Source: Parvibaculum sp.
GTDB taxonomy: Bacteria > Pseudomonadota > Alphaproteobacteria > Parvibaculales > Parvibaculaceae
Direction of reading: 5' to 3'
Assembly: GCA_002694985.1 (NCBI GenBank)
Contig: NZNS01000001.1
Coordinates: forward strand, 163,501 to 227,500
Length of the DNA: 64,000 nt
Both the position numbers and the translations under genes were made by a program. Below, piece after piece: positions 55,057 to 64,000 of the stretch. How positions within the stretch are numbered: position 1 is the stretch's first letter; every line of letters starts with the position of its first letter. The notes beneath the pieces are model-generated. The model was not told where the DNA came from. It searched no databases and saw nothing but the letters and a program-made list of their open reading frames with translations.

Positions 55057-55904
55057 CGACCCGCGATCATGCCATGCGCCTGCTTGGCCATCGGCTGAAA
55101 CAGGCAGGGCTCGCGACGCCTGATCTCGACGCCCGCATTCTCGTGCAGGCGGCGACAGGTGCCAGCGATATCGAAATGATCCGCGAGCCGGGTACGCTTC
55201 TCACTCAGGCCGAAGAGAAACGCCTTGGCGAATGGGAGCGCCGGCGTCTCGCACGCGAGCCCGTTTCACGCATTCTTGGTTCGCGCGAGTTCTGGGGCCT
55301 CACTTTCGCCGTCACGGCGGAGACGCTCGACCCGCGCCCCGACAGCGAAACGCTGATCGAGACGGCGCTCGATCTTCTGAAGGGTATTCCGGCGCCGCGT
55401 CTCCTCGATCTCGGCACGGGGACGGGCTGTCTCCTTCTGGCGCTGCTTCATGAATGTCCGGGCGCATCGGGTATCGGCGCCGATCTTTCCGCCGGCGCAC
55501 TCGCCGTCGCCGCGTCGAATGCCGCCGCGCTCGGTCTCGATGCGCGGGCGCAGTTCATCGAGAGCGAATGGACGGCGGCGGTCGAGGGGCGTTTCGATCT
55601 CGTGATTTCCAATCCGCCCTATATCCCTCACGGCGATATTGAAGGTCTTGACGAAGAGGTACGCCTGCACGATCCGATGCTTGCGCTCGATGGCGGGGCG
55701 GACGGGCTCGATGCCTATCGTGCCCTTGCGGGCCTCCTGCCGGACCATTTGACGCATGGCGGACAGGTGGTGATCGAACTCGGCGCAGGGCAGGCGGCGG
55801 AGGTCACGGCGATCTTCGAAGCGGCGGGATTTGGTGTGTCACGGGTGGTTTCGGACCTTGGCGGTGTGCCGCGCGCCCTCGTTGCGCACATGCCACGCGT
55901 TTGA
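55053..55904 (+). CDS. prmC: Release factor glutamine methyltransferase
   Basis: 283 residues. SAM-binding [18 protein letters not shown] and the catalytic NPPY at 187-190 ([17 protein letters not shown]) are visible, plus the N-terminal helical domain. It methylates the GGQ glutamine of RF1 and RF2. Start at 55053 within prfA. Confidence 0.96.
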   Translation: MTTRDHAMRLLGHRLKQAGLATPDLDARILVQAATGASDIEMIREPGTLLTQAEEKRLGEWERRRLAREPVSRILGSREFWGLTFAVTAETLDPRPDSETLIETALDLLKGIPAPRLLDLGTGTGCLLLALLHECPGASGIGADLSAGALAVAASNAAALGLDARAQFIESEWTAAVEGRFDLVISNPPYIPHGDIEGLDEEVRLHDPMLALDGGADGLDAYRALAGLLPDHLTHGGQVVIELGAGQAAEVTAIFEAAGFGVSRVVSDLGGVPRALVAHMPRV

Positions 55905-56406
55905 ATTTCCGTTTTTCCGGGCAGAAAACGGTTGGAATCTCGGGTCCGGGACGCTATTTTCCTGACAGGGAAAACGAGCTGGGCAGTAAGCCTCGCTCCT
56001 CAAACCCCGTCCTCCGAAAAACAGGAGCGATATTCCGAGGCAGATACTGCCGGTCGGATAGGGGTCTGAAGGTGCTGCAGGCGGCCCGCATTAACTGAGG
56101 CCTTTTATACGTATCGTCGCGCCGGGCTGGGCCGCACGATGCAGGCCAGAACTTCTTAGCATCAGACCTGACCGCATCCTTTGAAGGACGTCAGATATGT
56201 GCTGGGGAAGCCCGCCTCGCGAGACGTATGACGTTCTTCGCGATGCCGGTGCGGCGACGCTTTACCGTCCGCACGAGGAAGTGCCTGGAAACAAACCCAT
56301 GCACTCGCGGAAAACCGGAAACGGACGATAGCCGGTACATGATGCCGGACATGACAACGTCCAGACCAAGACCCTGAGTTGAACCAGTAGCGAGAAATCA
56401 GACGAT
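55905..56406. other. 502-base intergenic region before the DUF4167 gene
   Basis: No convincing coding frame. An eight-base inverted repeat TCGCTCCT...AGGAGCGA (55993-56030, 22-base loop) and a TATACG hexamer at 56106-56111 without a matching -35 are the only signals I found. It is long for this compact genome, so a leader or small RNA is possible. Confidence 0.45.
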
Positions 56407-57126
56407 ATGAGGCAGGGGCAGAACAACTCCAAGCGCTCTCGCGGGCGCGGACGCAAGCCACAGCATTCGGCAAACCGCGCCTTCGACAGCAATGGTCCCG
56501 ACGTGAAGATTCGCGGTACTGCCGCGCATGTCTGCGAGAAGTACCAACAGCTTGCGCGCGATGCGATTTCGGCGGGCGACCGCGTCACAGCCGAAAACTA
56601 CTATCAGCATGCCGAGCATTATTACCGTCTGCTCATGGCTGCGCAGCAGGGCCAGGAGGGTCAGCAGCGCCAGCAGAGCAGCCTCGGCTATCGTCCCGAC
56701 GAGGACGAAGAGGGCGATCAGGATTACGCGCCGGACGGTCCGCAGCCGCGTCATCCCGGTCAGCCCTGGCATGAGCAGAACGGCCAGAACGGCCAGAACG
56801 GCCAGAACGGTAATGAAGGCGGCCGGGAAAATAACCGCCGCAATAATAATGGCCAATCCAGCGGCCAGGGCGGTAACGGGCGGCCGAAAGGCGATAGCGA
56901 AGATGTTGCCGCTGCGCCTGCGGTTTCCGGCGAGGAAGGTGAGAACACCGCCAGCACCTCCGGTACTGAAGCAAGCGCGCAAACGGGTGGCGAGGGCGAG
57001 GCACCGCCGCGCCGCCGCAACACCCGGCGCCGCCGTCCGCGCAGCGAAACGGCCGCTTCGGGCGGCGATGCCGCTCCCGCCGAAGGGGGCGATGCCGTGC
57101 CTGCCAAAAGCGGCGCCGCGGACTGA
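56407..57126 (+). CDS. DUF4167 domain protein
   Basis: 239 residues. The N-terminal 80 residues form the DUF4167 domain: basic RGRGRKPQHS, then AHVCEKYQQLARDAISAGDRV and ENYYQHAEHYYRLL. The rest is low complexity, rich in Q, N, G, R and E, including a repeated NGQ tripeptide, and ends in a basic RRRNTRRRRPR patch; RNA binding is likely (inference). The gene is restricted to alphaproteobacteria and sits between prmC and clpB as usual. Function unknown. Confidence 0.88.
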   Translation: MRQGQNNSKRSRGRGRKPQHSANRAFDSNGPDVKIRGTAAHVCEKYQQLARDAISAGDRVTAENYYQHAEHYYRLLMAAQQGQEGQQRQQSSLGYRPDEDEEGDQDYAPDGPQPRHPGQPWHEQNGQNGQNGQNGNEGGRENNRRNNNGQSSGQGGNGRPKGDSEDVAAAPAVSGEEGENTASTSGTEASAQTGGEGEAPPRRRNTRRRRPRSETAASGGDAAPAEGGDAVPAKSGAAD

Positions 57127-57151
57127 TTTCGCTGCCTGATCGAGAACGCGC

Positions 57152-57916
57152 TTAATCGAGAATGATGTGATCGCCGGGCCTTATCGTGCCCGGCGTTTTC
57201 ACGACCGCGTAGAGCCCGAGATCGGCATTGTTCCAGTTCTGGAGCAGTGTCTTCGGGATCTCCATGTCGCGTGCGCCGGTCCCCGGATCGACATTCGTTG
57301 CCGTGCAACGTTCGATCCTGTGGACGCCCTCCAGTTCCACATCGCCCAGGCGGAACCGCTTTCCCACCCAGTCATGGTCCTCGAAGGGGGTGAGCCCTTC
57401 CAGATAGACATTGCCGCGAAAGCGCAAGGGGTGGACATGCGCGCCGATCTTTTCCTCCAGCGCCCGCACGCTTGCCATGTTGATGAGCGAGACGAGTTTT
57501 GCGGGCGCGTCCGAATGCGAGAAGCCGGGCGCATGGACAAGGCGGGGGCTGCCCCTCAGTTCCTTTTCCATGTAGGAGGACATGAAATCCTCCAATGCCT
57601 TGCGGCCTTCTTCGCTCATCAGGTTCGCGGCCAGCTTCTCTTCGCCGTCCTCGGCAATGTGAAGCGTCGTTGTCGCATCGTCGAAGCGGGTCTTCAGCTT
57701 CGCCAGCCGTTCGTCACGCATCAGCATCAGAAACTTGATCTTGGGAAAATGCTTCGGGTTTTCCGGGTCGAAATCATGTTTGCCATTCTCGATGGCAAAG
57801 GCCCGGTCCCAGGGAAAGGTGCCCCCCGCCTCAAGCCTTGCCTCTGCCAGCGGTTCTGGTGAGAGCCCCTTGACCGGATAGCGGTAGAGGCCGACGATCC
57901 TAGCCTTGTCTTCCAT
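57152..57916 (-). CDS. MOSC-domain protein
   Basis: 254 residues from ATG 57916, which is preceded by an excellent AACAGGAGT site; the open frame extends to 60172 only because clpB is read antisense. An N-terminal MOSC_N beta-barrel (VGLYRYPVKGLSP) is followed by the MOSC core (about 135-254) with VYLEGLTPFEDHDWVG, and HRIERCTATNVDPGTG containing the cysteine that would carry sulfur or bind molybdenum. Relatives include YiiM/YcbX and mARC, which handle N-hydroxylated compounds with molybdenum cofactor. The substrate is unknown. Confidence 0.88.
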   Translation of the reverse strand: MEDKARIVGLYRYPVKGLSPEPLAEARLEAGGTFPWDRAFAIENGKHDFDPENPKHFPKIKFLMLMRDERLAKLKTRFDDATTTLHIAEDGEEKLAANLMSEEGRKALEDFMSSYMEKELRGSPRLVHAPGFSHSDAPAKLVSLINMASVRALEEKIGAHVHPLRFRGNVYLEGLTPFEDHDWVGKRFRLGDVELEGVHRIERCTATNVDPGTGARDMEIPKTLLQNWNNADLGLYAVVKTPGTIRPGDHIILD

Positions 57917-58114
57917 GACACTCCTGTTCCGCCGCGCCATGAATTGGCAGGTTTCTGCGACAAACTGTCTGGAGCTTGCCCCTTGTGTGCCTATCAGGCA
58001 ACACCAATATCTGCCAAAGGCCAATGCCTCGATGAGGGTTGGGCCCGGCAGGAAGGCGTGAATGACGGTGCAGCAATGCTGGCTGTCTGAATACGTGCTT
58101 GAAAGGGAAAACAT

Positions 58115-60766
58115 ATGGATCTGGAAAAATATACGGATCGGAGCCGCGGCTTCATCCAGTCTGCGCAGGGGCTTGCAGTCCGCTCGGGGCATCAGCGTTT
58201 TACACCTGAACATCTCCTGAAGGTTTTGCTCGACGACGAGGAAGGTCTCGCGGCGGGGCTCATTCGTGCGGCTGGCGGCCGTCCCGACCAGGCCTTGCAA
58301 GGCGTCGAGACGGCGCTTGGCAAGATGCCGAAGGTCGAGGGCTCGGGCGCTGGTCAGCTTTATCTCGCGCCCGAAGTTGCCAAGGTTTTCGATCAGGCCG
58401 AACAGCTCGCGAAGAAGGCGGGTGACAGCTATGTCACGGCCGAGCGCCTGCTGCTCGCCATCCTGCTCACGCCCGGCACGGAATCGGAAAAAATCCTCAA
58501 GACCGCGGGCGTCACGGCGCAGTCGCTGAACGCCGCCATCGAGCGCGTGCGCAAGGGCCGCACCGCCGACAGCGCGAGCGCGGAAGATGCCTATGACGCC
58601 TTGAAGAAATATGCGCGCGATCTCACCGCCGATGCGCGCGCGGGCAAGCTCGATCCGGTGATTGGTCGCGACGAGGAAATCCGCCGTACCATTCAGGTGC
58701 TCTCGCGGCGCACGAAGAACAATCCGGTGCTGATCGGCGAGCCGGGCGTCGGCAAGACCGCGATCACGGAAGGTCTCGCGCTGCGCATCGTCAATGGCGA
58801 CGTGCCCGAAAGTCTGAAAGACAAGTCGCTCATGGCGCTCGATCTCGGCGCGCTCATCGCGGGCGCGAAGTATCGCGGCGAATTCGAGGAGCGTCTCAAG
58901 GCCGTGCTCGCCGAGGTTTCCTCGGCCGATGGCGGCATCATTCTCTTCATCGACGAAATGCATCAGCTTGTCGGTGCGGGCAAGACGGACGGCGCGATGG
59001 ATGCGTCGAACCTGCTGAAGCCCGCGCTTGCGCGTGGCGATCTTCATTGCGTCGGCGCGACGACACTCGAGGAATACCGCAAATATGTCGAGAAGGACGC
59101 GGCGCTGGCGCGGCGCTTCCAGCCCGTCTTCGTCGACGAGCCGACGGTGGAAGACACGATCTCGATCCTGCGCGGCCTCAAGGAGAAATACGAGCTGCAT
59201 CACGGCGTGCGCATTTCGGATGCCGCGCTTGTTGCCGCCGCCACCATGTCGGACCGCTACATCTCCGACCGTTTCCTGCCCGACAAGGCGATCGACCTCA
59301 TGGACGAGGCGGCGTCGCGGCTGCGTATGCAGGTCGATTCCAAGCCCGAAGAGCTCGACGAGATCGACCGCCGCGTCATTCAGTTGAAGATCGAGCGCGA
59401 GGCGCTGAAAAAGGAAAAGGACGAGGCCTCCAAGGACCGGCTCGAAAAGATCGAGGTCGAGCTTGCCGACCTTGAAAAGAAGTCGGCCGATCTCGCCGCC
59501 AGCTGGGACGCGGAAAAGTCGAAGCTCGCCTCCGCACAGAAGATCAAGGAAGAGCTCGACAACGCGCGCAACGAACTCGTGCAGGCGCAGCGCGGCGGCA
59601 AGCTGGAGCGGGCCTCCGAGCTTGCCTATGGCATCATTCCCGATCTCGAGAAGAAGCTCGCCGAAACGGAGAAGAACGAGCAGCAGCAGGGCGGCGCCAT
59701 GCTTGAGGAAGCCGTCACCGATCAGCATATCGCGCAGATCGTCTCGCGCTGGACGGGTATTCCCGTCGACAAGATGCTCAAGGGCGAGCGCGAAAAGCTC
59801 GTCGGCATGGAAAAGGCGCTGAGTGCGCGCGTCGTCGGTCAGGGGGAAGCGGTCTCCGCCGTCTCCCGCGCCGTGCGTCGTGCTCGCGCAGGCCTGCAAG
59901 ACCCGAACAGGCCCATCGGCTCGTTCCTCTTCCTCGGGCCGACCGGCGTCGGCAAGACGGAGCTGACAAAGGCGCTCGCCGAATTCCTGTTCGATGACGA
60001 TCAGGCCATCGTCCGCCTCGATATGTCGGAATATATGGAGAAGCATTCGGTCGCGCGGCTGATCGGCGCGCCGCCGGGCTATGTCGGCTATGAGGAGGGC
60101 GGTGCGCTCACCGAGGCCGTCCGCCGCCGGCCCTATCAGGTTGTCCTTTTCGACGAGATCGAGAAGGCGCACCCGGATGTCTTCAACGTGCTGCTACAGG
60201 TGCTGGATGACGGGCGCCTGACGGACGGGCAGGGCCGCACGGTCGATTTCAAGAACGTGCTCATCATCATGACGTCCAATCTCGGTGCGGAATATCTCGC
60301 CGAGCAGAAGCCGGGCGAGGATGTCGAGGGCGTGCGCGCGCAGGTCATGGATGTGGTCCGCTCGCGCTTCCGGCCGGAATTCCTCAACCGTCTGGACGAG
60401 ATCCTGCTCTTCCACCGGCTCACCCGCGAGCAGATGGATACGATCGTCGATATCCAGATGGGCCGCCTGCAAAAGCTCCTTGCCGACCGCAAGATCGTGA
60501 TCGAGCTGGACGAGGCGGCGCGCACCTGGCTTGCCGATGCGGGTTACGACCCGGTCTATGGTGCAAGGCCGCTCAAGCGCGTCATCCAGCGCAATGTGCA
60601 GGATCCGCTCGCCGAGCTTCTGCTCATGGGCAAGATCACGGATGGTGAGGTGGTGAAGATTTCGGCCGGTGCCGAAGGCCTCATCATCGACGGCCACGAG
60701 GTCGATGCCGATACGGGCGAGGTGCCCTCGGCCAGCGGCGGCGCCGTCAAGGACGAGGGCGAGTAA
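58115..60766 (+). CDS. clpB: Disaggregase ClpB
   Basis: 883 residues. N-domain (1-145), AAA1 with Walker A GEPGVGKT (208-215), the ClpB-specific middle coiled coil (about 400-530, [20 protein letters not shown] region), AAA2 with Walker A GPTGVGKT (608-615), and a C-terminal small domain. The coiled coil distinguishes it from ClpA/ClpC. With DnaK it rescues aggregated proteins after heat stress. No sigma-32 promoter is convincing upstream. It ends in a strong terminator. Confidence 0.97.
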   Translation: MDLEKYTDRSRGFIQSAQGLAVRSGHQRFTPEHLLKVLLDDEEGLAAGLIRAAGGRPDQALQGVETALGKMPKVEGSGAGQLYLAPEVAKVFDQAEQLAKKAGDSYVTAERLLLAILLTPGTESEKILKTAGVTAQSLNAAIERVRKGRTADSASAEDAYDALKKYARDLTADARAGKLDPVIGRDEEIRRTIQVLSRRTKNNPVLIGEPGVGKTAITEGLALRIVNGDVPESLKDKSLMALDLGALIAGAKYRGEFEERLKAVLAEVSSADGGIILFIDEMHQLVGAGKTDGAMDASNLLKPALARGDLHCVGATTLEEYRKYVEKDAALARRFQPVFVDEPTVEDTISILRGLKEKYELHHGVRISDAALVAAATMSDRYISDRFLPDKAIDLMDEAASRLRMQVDSKPEELDEIDRRVIQLKIEREALKKEKDEASKDRLEKIEVELADLEKKSADLAASWDAEKSKLASAQKIKEELDNARNELVQAQRGGKLERASELAYGIIPDLEKKLAETEKNEQQQGGAMLEEAVTDQHIAQIVSRWTGIPVDKMLKGEREKLVGMEKALSARVVGQGEAVSAVSRAVRRARAGLQDPNRPIGSFLFLGPTGVGKTELTKALAEFLFDDDQAIVRLDMSEYMEKHSVARLIGAPPGYVGYEEGGALTEAVRRRPYQVVLFDEIEKAHPDVFNVLLQVLDDGRLTDGQGRTVDFKNVLIIMTSNLGAEYLAEQKPGEDVEGVRAQVMDVVRSRFRPEFLNRLDEILLFHRLTREQMDTIVDIQMGRLQKLLADRKIVIELDEAARTWLADAGYDPVYGARPLKRVIQRNVQDPLAELLLMGKITDGEVVKISAGAEGLIIDGHEVDADTGEVPSASGGAVKDEGE

Positions 60767-60810
60767 GGCAGGCCGCCATCCATCGAGGGGTTCGCCTCTC
60801 CCCACAACGC

Positions 60811-60839
60811 AAAAACCCGCTCCCCGGAGCGGGTTTTTT
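60811..60839 (+). terminator. Terminator of clpB
   Basis: CCCGCTCC and GGAGCGGG form an eight-base GC stem with a very short loop, preceded by five A and followed by six T, 44 bases after the clpB stop. The A run would also allow minus-strand use. Confidence 0.85.
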
Positions 60840-60967
60840 CATTTAGCGGGCCGGGCAGCTCCGCCGCGTTGTCGTGAAGGCTGCCCATATCCAATCTCGT
60901 CGCGCTTCTCTAGGCTTGAGTCTTTCCGGCCGGTGCCGGAGGGCTGGCGCAACCGAGGAGACAGGCA

Positions 60968-61147
60968 ATGGGATTCTGGATGAAACTCGTCCTCACATTC
61001 GCGGCCATCATTCTGGCTAGTGTTCTCGCGGGCTATCTCTGGAGCTGGCTTTTCAATGCCGAGATTCCGGGTTTCCTGGGCGGGATGCTGGGCGGCATAA
61101 TTGCCATTCCGGTGTGGGAGTTTCTGCGCAGGTTCAATGCGCCGTGA
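60968..61147 (+). CDS. Small membrane protein (59 aa)
   Basis: 59 residues from ATG 60968, preceded by CGAGGAGACAGG, a strong ribosome binding site. Two hydrophobic segments, residues 5-28 and about 34-50 (FLGGMLGGIIAIPVWEFL), suggest a hairpin in the membrane. It is below the usual length cut-off and easily missed. No function known. Confidence 0.7.
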   Translation: MGFWMKLVLTFAAIILASVLAGYLWSWLFNAEIPGFLGGMLGGIIAIPVWEFLRRFNAP

Positions 61148-61456
61148 CTTGTGCGCCGTGACTTATGCATCTTGATTGGCGCGCCGTGATCTTTCATGCC
61201 GCCGGAGCAGTGGCGCGGTAAAACCGGGCATATGTTTTTTCCGGCCGCAGGGTCCGTTTTCCCGAGCTTGTCCCCGGGGCGGGGATTAGTGCGTCGCCAT
61301 CGCCTTTTCCGGCTGGAGAGGCGGGGCGTGAGCATTTGCGTGTGCGTGAAAGCGTGTCGGTCCGTGTGCGGCCTGGTGTACGAAAGGTGATTGTGACGGT
61401 TTTGTTACGTTTTGATGACAGTGGCCCTGATTCCAGGCCGCTTTATCCACGGAAAT

Positions 61457-61499
61457 GCAGCCCGGAGACGCAGTCCGGAGACGCAGCCCGGAGACGCAG
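61457..61499. repeat. Three 13-bp tandem repeats
   Basis: GCAGCCCGGAGAC (61457-61469), GCAGTCCGGAGAC (61470-61482), GCAGCCCGGAGAC (61483-61495), then GCAG. They lie in the 408-base interval 61148-61555 between the small membrane protein and the M23 peptidase. The interval also holds the terminator at 61503 but no gene that I recognise. Confidence 0.85.
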
Positions 61500-61502
61500 A
61501 AA

Positions 61503-61531
61503 GGGCCGGGCGCTTTTCAGCGGCCCGGCCC
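61503..61531 (-). terminator. Terminator of the M23 peptidase gene
   Basis: GGGCCGGGCGC and GCG-G-CCCGGCCC form an eleven-base GC stem with one bulge. On the minus strand it is followed by only TTT, so termination may be incomplete. It begins 25 bases beyond the peptidase stop. Confidence 0.6.
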
Positions 61532-61555
61532 CTCCGTCATTCCGTAGGCTGAGGA

Positions 61556-63262
61556 TCAGTTCGCGTCGGAGACCTTGTCCGTCTCGACCTTCGCCTGGGC
61601 GACCTGCGTCGCAAGCGGGGCTTCCGCCATCCGGGTCAACATGGTGCCGCGCAGTTCCTTGAAAGCGGCGAGTTGCTTGCCTTCGAGTTTGCGGCCGGTC
61701 GGCACCTTGAGTGCGAGCGGGTTCATCTTCTTGCCGTTCACATGCACTTCGTAATGCAGGTGCGGGCCCGTGGAGCGTCCCGTCGTGCCGACATAGGCGA
61801 TGACCTGACCCTGACGCACACGCGTTCCCGCCTTGATGCCGCGCGCGAAGCCGTTCAGATGCGCGTAAGCCGTTTCATATCCATTCGCATGACGGATCGA
61901 CACATAGTTGCCGAAGCTGCCGAAGCGGTTGGCGCGCGTGACAGTGCCGTCGCCTGCCGCGTAAACCGGCGTGCCGCGCGGGGCCGCGAAGTCAACGCCT
62001 GCATGCATTTTCGAGTAGCCGAGGATCGGGTGGCGGCGCAGGCCGTAGGTCGAGCTGATGCGCGCGCCGTCGATCGGCGTTTTCATCAGGAATTTTTTCA
62101 TGCTCTGGCCGTTTTCATCGAAGTAGTCCCACTGGCCGTCATTGTTCGGGTCGAAGCGCCAGAGCTTGTGGGATTTACCGCCAACCGTAAGCGCGGCGTA
62201 GAGCACATCGCCTTCCTTTACGGGGCGGTTCTGCTCGTTGAACTTGCGGCTGAAATAGATTTCGAACTTGTCGCCCGGCTGAATCTCGCGCTGGAAGTCG
62301 ACGCTGTAGGAGTACATCCTGATCAATTCAATGATGATCGGGGCGGGTACGCCTGCCTGTTCGCCATCCAGAAAAAGCGAATTGTTGATTGTGCCGGCAG
62401 CACGAACGAAGCCTTCCGTGAACTCGTGCTTGATTTCCTGGCTGTCGAAGCTGCCATCCTCGTTGCGCTTCACTTCGATCGTGCGCTCGATATCGGGCTC
62501 GATTGCGAGCGCGGTGAGATATTTCGCGGGCGTCCCGCTTTCGCCTTCTGCTATGGCGCCCTCGGGCGCTTCCATGAAGGTAAGGGCGATTTCCTGTCCG
62601 GCGCGCAGCTTGCGCGGGCTGTAATAGGAAGTCATGGCGGCAACGGCATGATAGGCATCGATCCGGTCGACGCCTGCGTCCTGCAGCACTTCCATCAGCG
62701 TCTCGCCGCTTGCGAGTTCGACTGTTGTCTTGACGGGCTGCGGCGCGGCGGAAAGGCTTGCGGATTCTGCGGCCAGCGTCTCTTCCGTAAGCGGATTGAA
62801 GAGGCCGGGATCGGCAAGCGATGCAGTCTGCAGGTCTTGCGTGCCGCCGTTTGCATGGACCGCATCCGCGGCGGCAAGTCTTGCCGCCTCTTCGGTGGCC
62901 GGATTGTTTTCCGTCTCGCCGGTTGCAGCGTGGGTCGCGGCCATTGCGGCTGCCACCATCGACGAGCTGTCGTTTTCGGGTGTGCCGTTCGCGTTCCAGG
63001 CGATCACGCGCGGTGCGCGGTCCGCGGTCAGCGAGGCCGATGCAACGCCTTCATACGGCGCGACAAGAGAGGTAACGCCGATGCCGACCAGCGCGAGCGA
63101 CATCGTTCCGAGTGCGGCAGATGCCGCAATCCAGCGCGATTGTCCGAGCGCAAGCCGGCCCGCAGACGAATAGAGTTTCAAGGATTGCTGGGTATTGCGC
63201 TGCGCGCGTTGCCAGAAGGTCTCGGCAGCCGACGCATCCTCGCCATCGGTGCCGTTGGTCAT
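61556..63262 (-). CDS. M23 family peptidoglycan endopeptidase (MepM-like)
   Basis: 568 residues from ATG 63262; a GTG at 63274 with GGGGA upstream is an equally good start. One hydrophobic helix at about 44-68 anchors the protein. A long alanine-rich linker, an OapA/LysM-like segment (VELASGETLMEVLQDAGV), then the LytM/M23 domain with zinc ligands H420 and D424 (MHAGVDFAAPRG) and the HLHYE motif (H501 catalytic, H503 zinc). It should cut peptide cross-links in the periplasm to let the wall grow. The gene is alone, diverging from a probable rRNA operon. Confidence 0.92.
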   Translation of the reverse strand: MTNGTDGEDASAAETFWQRAQRNTQQSLKLYSSAGRLALGQSRWIAASAALGTMSLALVGIGVTSLVAPYEGVASASLTADRAPRVIAWNANGTPENDSSSMVAAAMAATHAATGETENNPATEEAARLAAADAVHANGGTQDLQTASLADPGLFNPLTEETLAAESASLSAAPQPVKTTVELASGETLMEVLQDAGVDRIDAYHAVAAMTSYYSPRKLRAGQEIALTFMEAPEGAIAEGESGTPAKYLTALAIEPDIERTIEVKRNEDGSFDSQEIKHEFTEGFVRAAGTINNSLFLDGEQAGVPAPIIIELIRMYSYSVDFQREIQPGDKFEIYFSRKFNEQNRPVKEGDVLYAALTVGGKSHKLWRFDPNNDGQWDYFDENGQSMKKFLMKTPIDGARISSTYGLRRHPILGYSKMHAGVDFAAPRGTPVYAAGDGTVTRANRFGSFGNYVSIRHANGYETAYAHLNGFARGIKAGTRVRQGQVIAYVGTTGRSTGPHLHYEVHVNGKKMNPLALKVPTGRKLEGKQLAAFKELRGTMLTRMAEAPLATQVAQAKVETDKVSDAN

Positions 63263-63757
63263 TTCGTCTTTCACGTGGGTCCCCGTGTCGTACAACTCGC
63301 TGCCCCCTGGCACGAATCCAGATAACCTTTTCCGGCACTTACCCGAAAAATCTAGGATATCAGTCTCGTTTAGCTGCGTTACTGGCGGACTGCCCCACCG
63401 CCGAAACAAACTGTAATTCAGTGTGAAAAGACGATGCCCCGAGGGCACCTTCCCTGTCAACGTGGAGACTGTTCCAAAGCCAGTATATTCACCAGTTATG
63501 AAGGTTTAGTACCCTTCTTTCCTTCAAGCTATGAGCTCCCGTTCCATAACAGGCTGTCATAGCGGTCCTTTATTGCTGTGCGCCTTCGGGACAGGTTGGG
63601 GCCGTTGAGGCCCGTCTCGCGTTCTCCGATGCATGCGTCGGGCCGTTTCGGTTCCGAATCTACCCGCAGAAACGCTTGCTCTGCGCGGGCCACAAAGGCC
63701 ATGATGAGTCAAGCGCAAAGAGGTCTGATTTTTTTGAAGAAACTGCGAAAAAGGTGT
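63263..63757. other. Intergenic region upstream of the right-edge promoter
   Basis: 495 bases without a plausible gene. On the minus strand TTGACA (63460-63455) is a perfect -35 for the peptidase but the -10 position is poor. The last 40 bases before 63758 are rich in A and T tracts, as in an UP element. Confidence 0.4.
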
Positions 63758-63786
63758 TTGACAGGCACAGGCCACCTCCCTATAAA
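63758..63786 (+). promoter_or_regulatory. Near-consensus sigma-70 promoter, probably of an rRNA operon
   Basis: TTGACA (63758-63763), exactly 17 bases, TATAAA (63781-63786), with A/T-rich sequence (runs of T and A) just upstream. This is the strongest promoter in the window. No protein-coding gene follows within the remaining 210 bases. Confidence 0.8.
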
Positions 63787-63792
63787 CCGGCT

Positions 63793-64000
63793 TCACGAGG
63801 TCACGACGACCGGTTCTTCGGAGCGGGTTTCACCCTCAGGTAAAGAGTAGATAATGGCTTGCCTGCATCTTCTCTTTGTGGCCTAGTAAACGATCCTATT
63901 ATGGATGACAGCAGGCCCCGACTTCCGTATGGAAGGCGAGGTGAAGCTGTCCTTCGGGTCGCTTTACGACCCTTGATTTCGGAACGCCAAAAGCGTTGTG
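63793..64000 (+). other. Structured leader RNA, probably 5' part of an rRNA operon transcript
   Basis: After the strong promoter the sequence runs to the window edge with three tidy hairpins: CTTCC/GGAAG (63922-63935), GGGTCG/CGACCC (63956-63972) and AACGC/GCGTT (63983-63997). TTCTCTTTG at 63870-63878 is partly like boxA, the antitermination element of rRNA leaders. The 16S start sequence (AGAGTTTGATC) is not reached, so the identity is inferred; another stable RNA is possible. Confidence 0.5.
63854..63886 (+). CDS. Possible ten-residue leader peptide
   Basis: ATG to TAG encoding MACLHLLFVA inside the leader RNA, with TAAAGAGTAG upstream as a possible weak binding site. Ten codons can arise by chance; it overlaps the boxA-like stretch, so translation would interfere with antitermination if this is an rRNA leader. 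Confidence 0.2.
   Translation: MACLHLLFVA

Noticed and set aside
57917..58114. Sigma-32 heat-shock promoter before clpB
   Set aside because: CTTG...CCTAT near 57975 has the wrong spacing and the CTTGAAA at 58099 is too close to the start codon.
57152..60172. A 1006-codon open frame on the minus strand running through clpB
   Set aside because: Only the part to 57916 encodes a protein family (MOSC) and it has its own ribosome binding site. The rest is antisense to clpB and stays open because of GC-rich codon bias.
61673..63325. 550-codon plus-strand frame antisense to the M23 peptidase
   Set aside because: Shadow of a GC-rich gene; no motif, no binding site, and the minus-strand frame has clear zinc-ligand motifs.

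Overview
The window is a gene-dense, GC-rich stretch of bacterial chromosome, almost certainly from an alphaproteobacterium of the Rhizobiales or Parvibaculum type (inference). The evidence is the SUV3-like helicase/S4 pair, CobS/CobT, the ubiG-lysC-ptsP-rodZ-like-ispG-prfA-prmC-DUF4167-clpB order, DUF1178 and DUF4167 proteins, and a PleC/DivJ-type histidine kinase. I found no insertion sequence, prophage, CRISPR array or tRNA gene. Most of the window is ordinary core genome with short operons.

Layout. 1-7.7 kb: S4 RNA-binding protein and helicase, an acyl-CoA dehydrogenase, a membrane-bound orphan hybrid-sensor kinase. 7.7-12.9 kb: a Sel1-repeat lipoprotein, then methylmalonyl-CoA mutase, a small protein, the mutase chaperone MeaB, and ribosomal protein L28. 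13-20.8 kb: a membrane protein, a phytase-like secreted protein, a MATE exporter, cobaltochelatase cobT and cobS, a J-domain protein and BolA. Mutase, MeaB and CobST form a loose B12 theme. 20.7-29.4 kb: a CorC-like protein, aroB and aroK, a small membrane protein, a secreted polyprotein-like protein, xerD, an ECF41 sigma factor with a recognisable autoregulatory promoter and what looks like a decayed partner gene, and accA. 29.4-35.2 kb: an SLC13/TrkA-C permease overlapping two tandem epoxide hydrolases, then an MFS transporter; this is the most accessory-looking part.

35.2-47.4 kb: secA, a secreted parvulin, argJ with a lysine-rich N-terminal extension, mutT, a lone Flp pilin, a methyltransferase, comF-grxC-nitrilase-DUF1178, a Tat-exported FAD lactone oxidase coupled to a cytochrome c lipoprotein, and ubiG. 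47.5-61.1 kb: lysC, ptsP, a RodZ-like protein, ispG, prfA, prmC, DUF4167, MOSC, clpB and a 59-residue membrane protein. 61.5-64 kb: an M23 peptidase and, at the right edge, a near-consensus promoter with a structured leader that I read as the probable start of an rRNA operon whose 16S gene lies outside the window.

No wholly new multi-gene system is evident. The observations most worth checking are the ECF41 promoter with its truncated upstream reading frame (28.0-28.25 kb), the leader at 63.76-64.0 kb, the 12-bp tandem repeats abutting the ispG start, the histone-like tail on ArgJ, and three convergent gene pairs that share a single CTAG as both stop codons.
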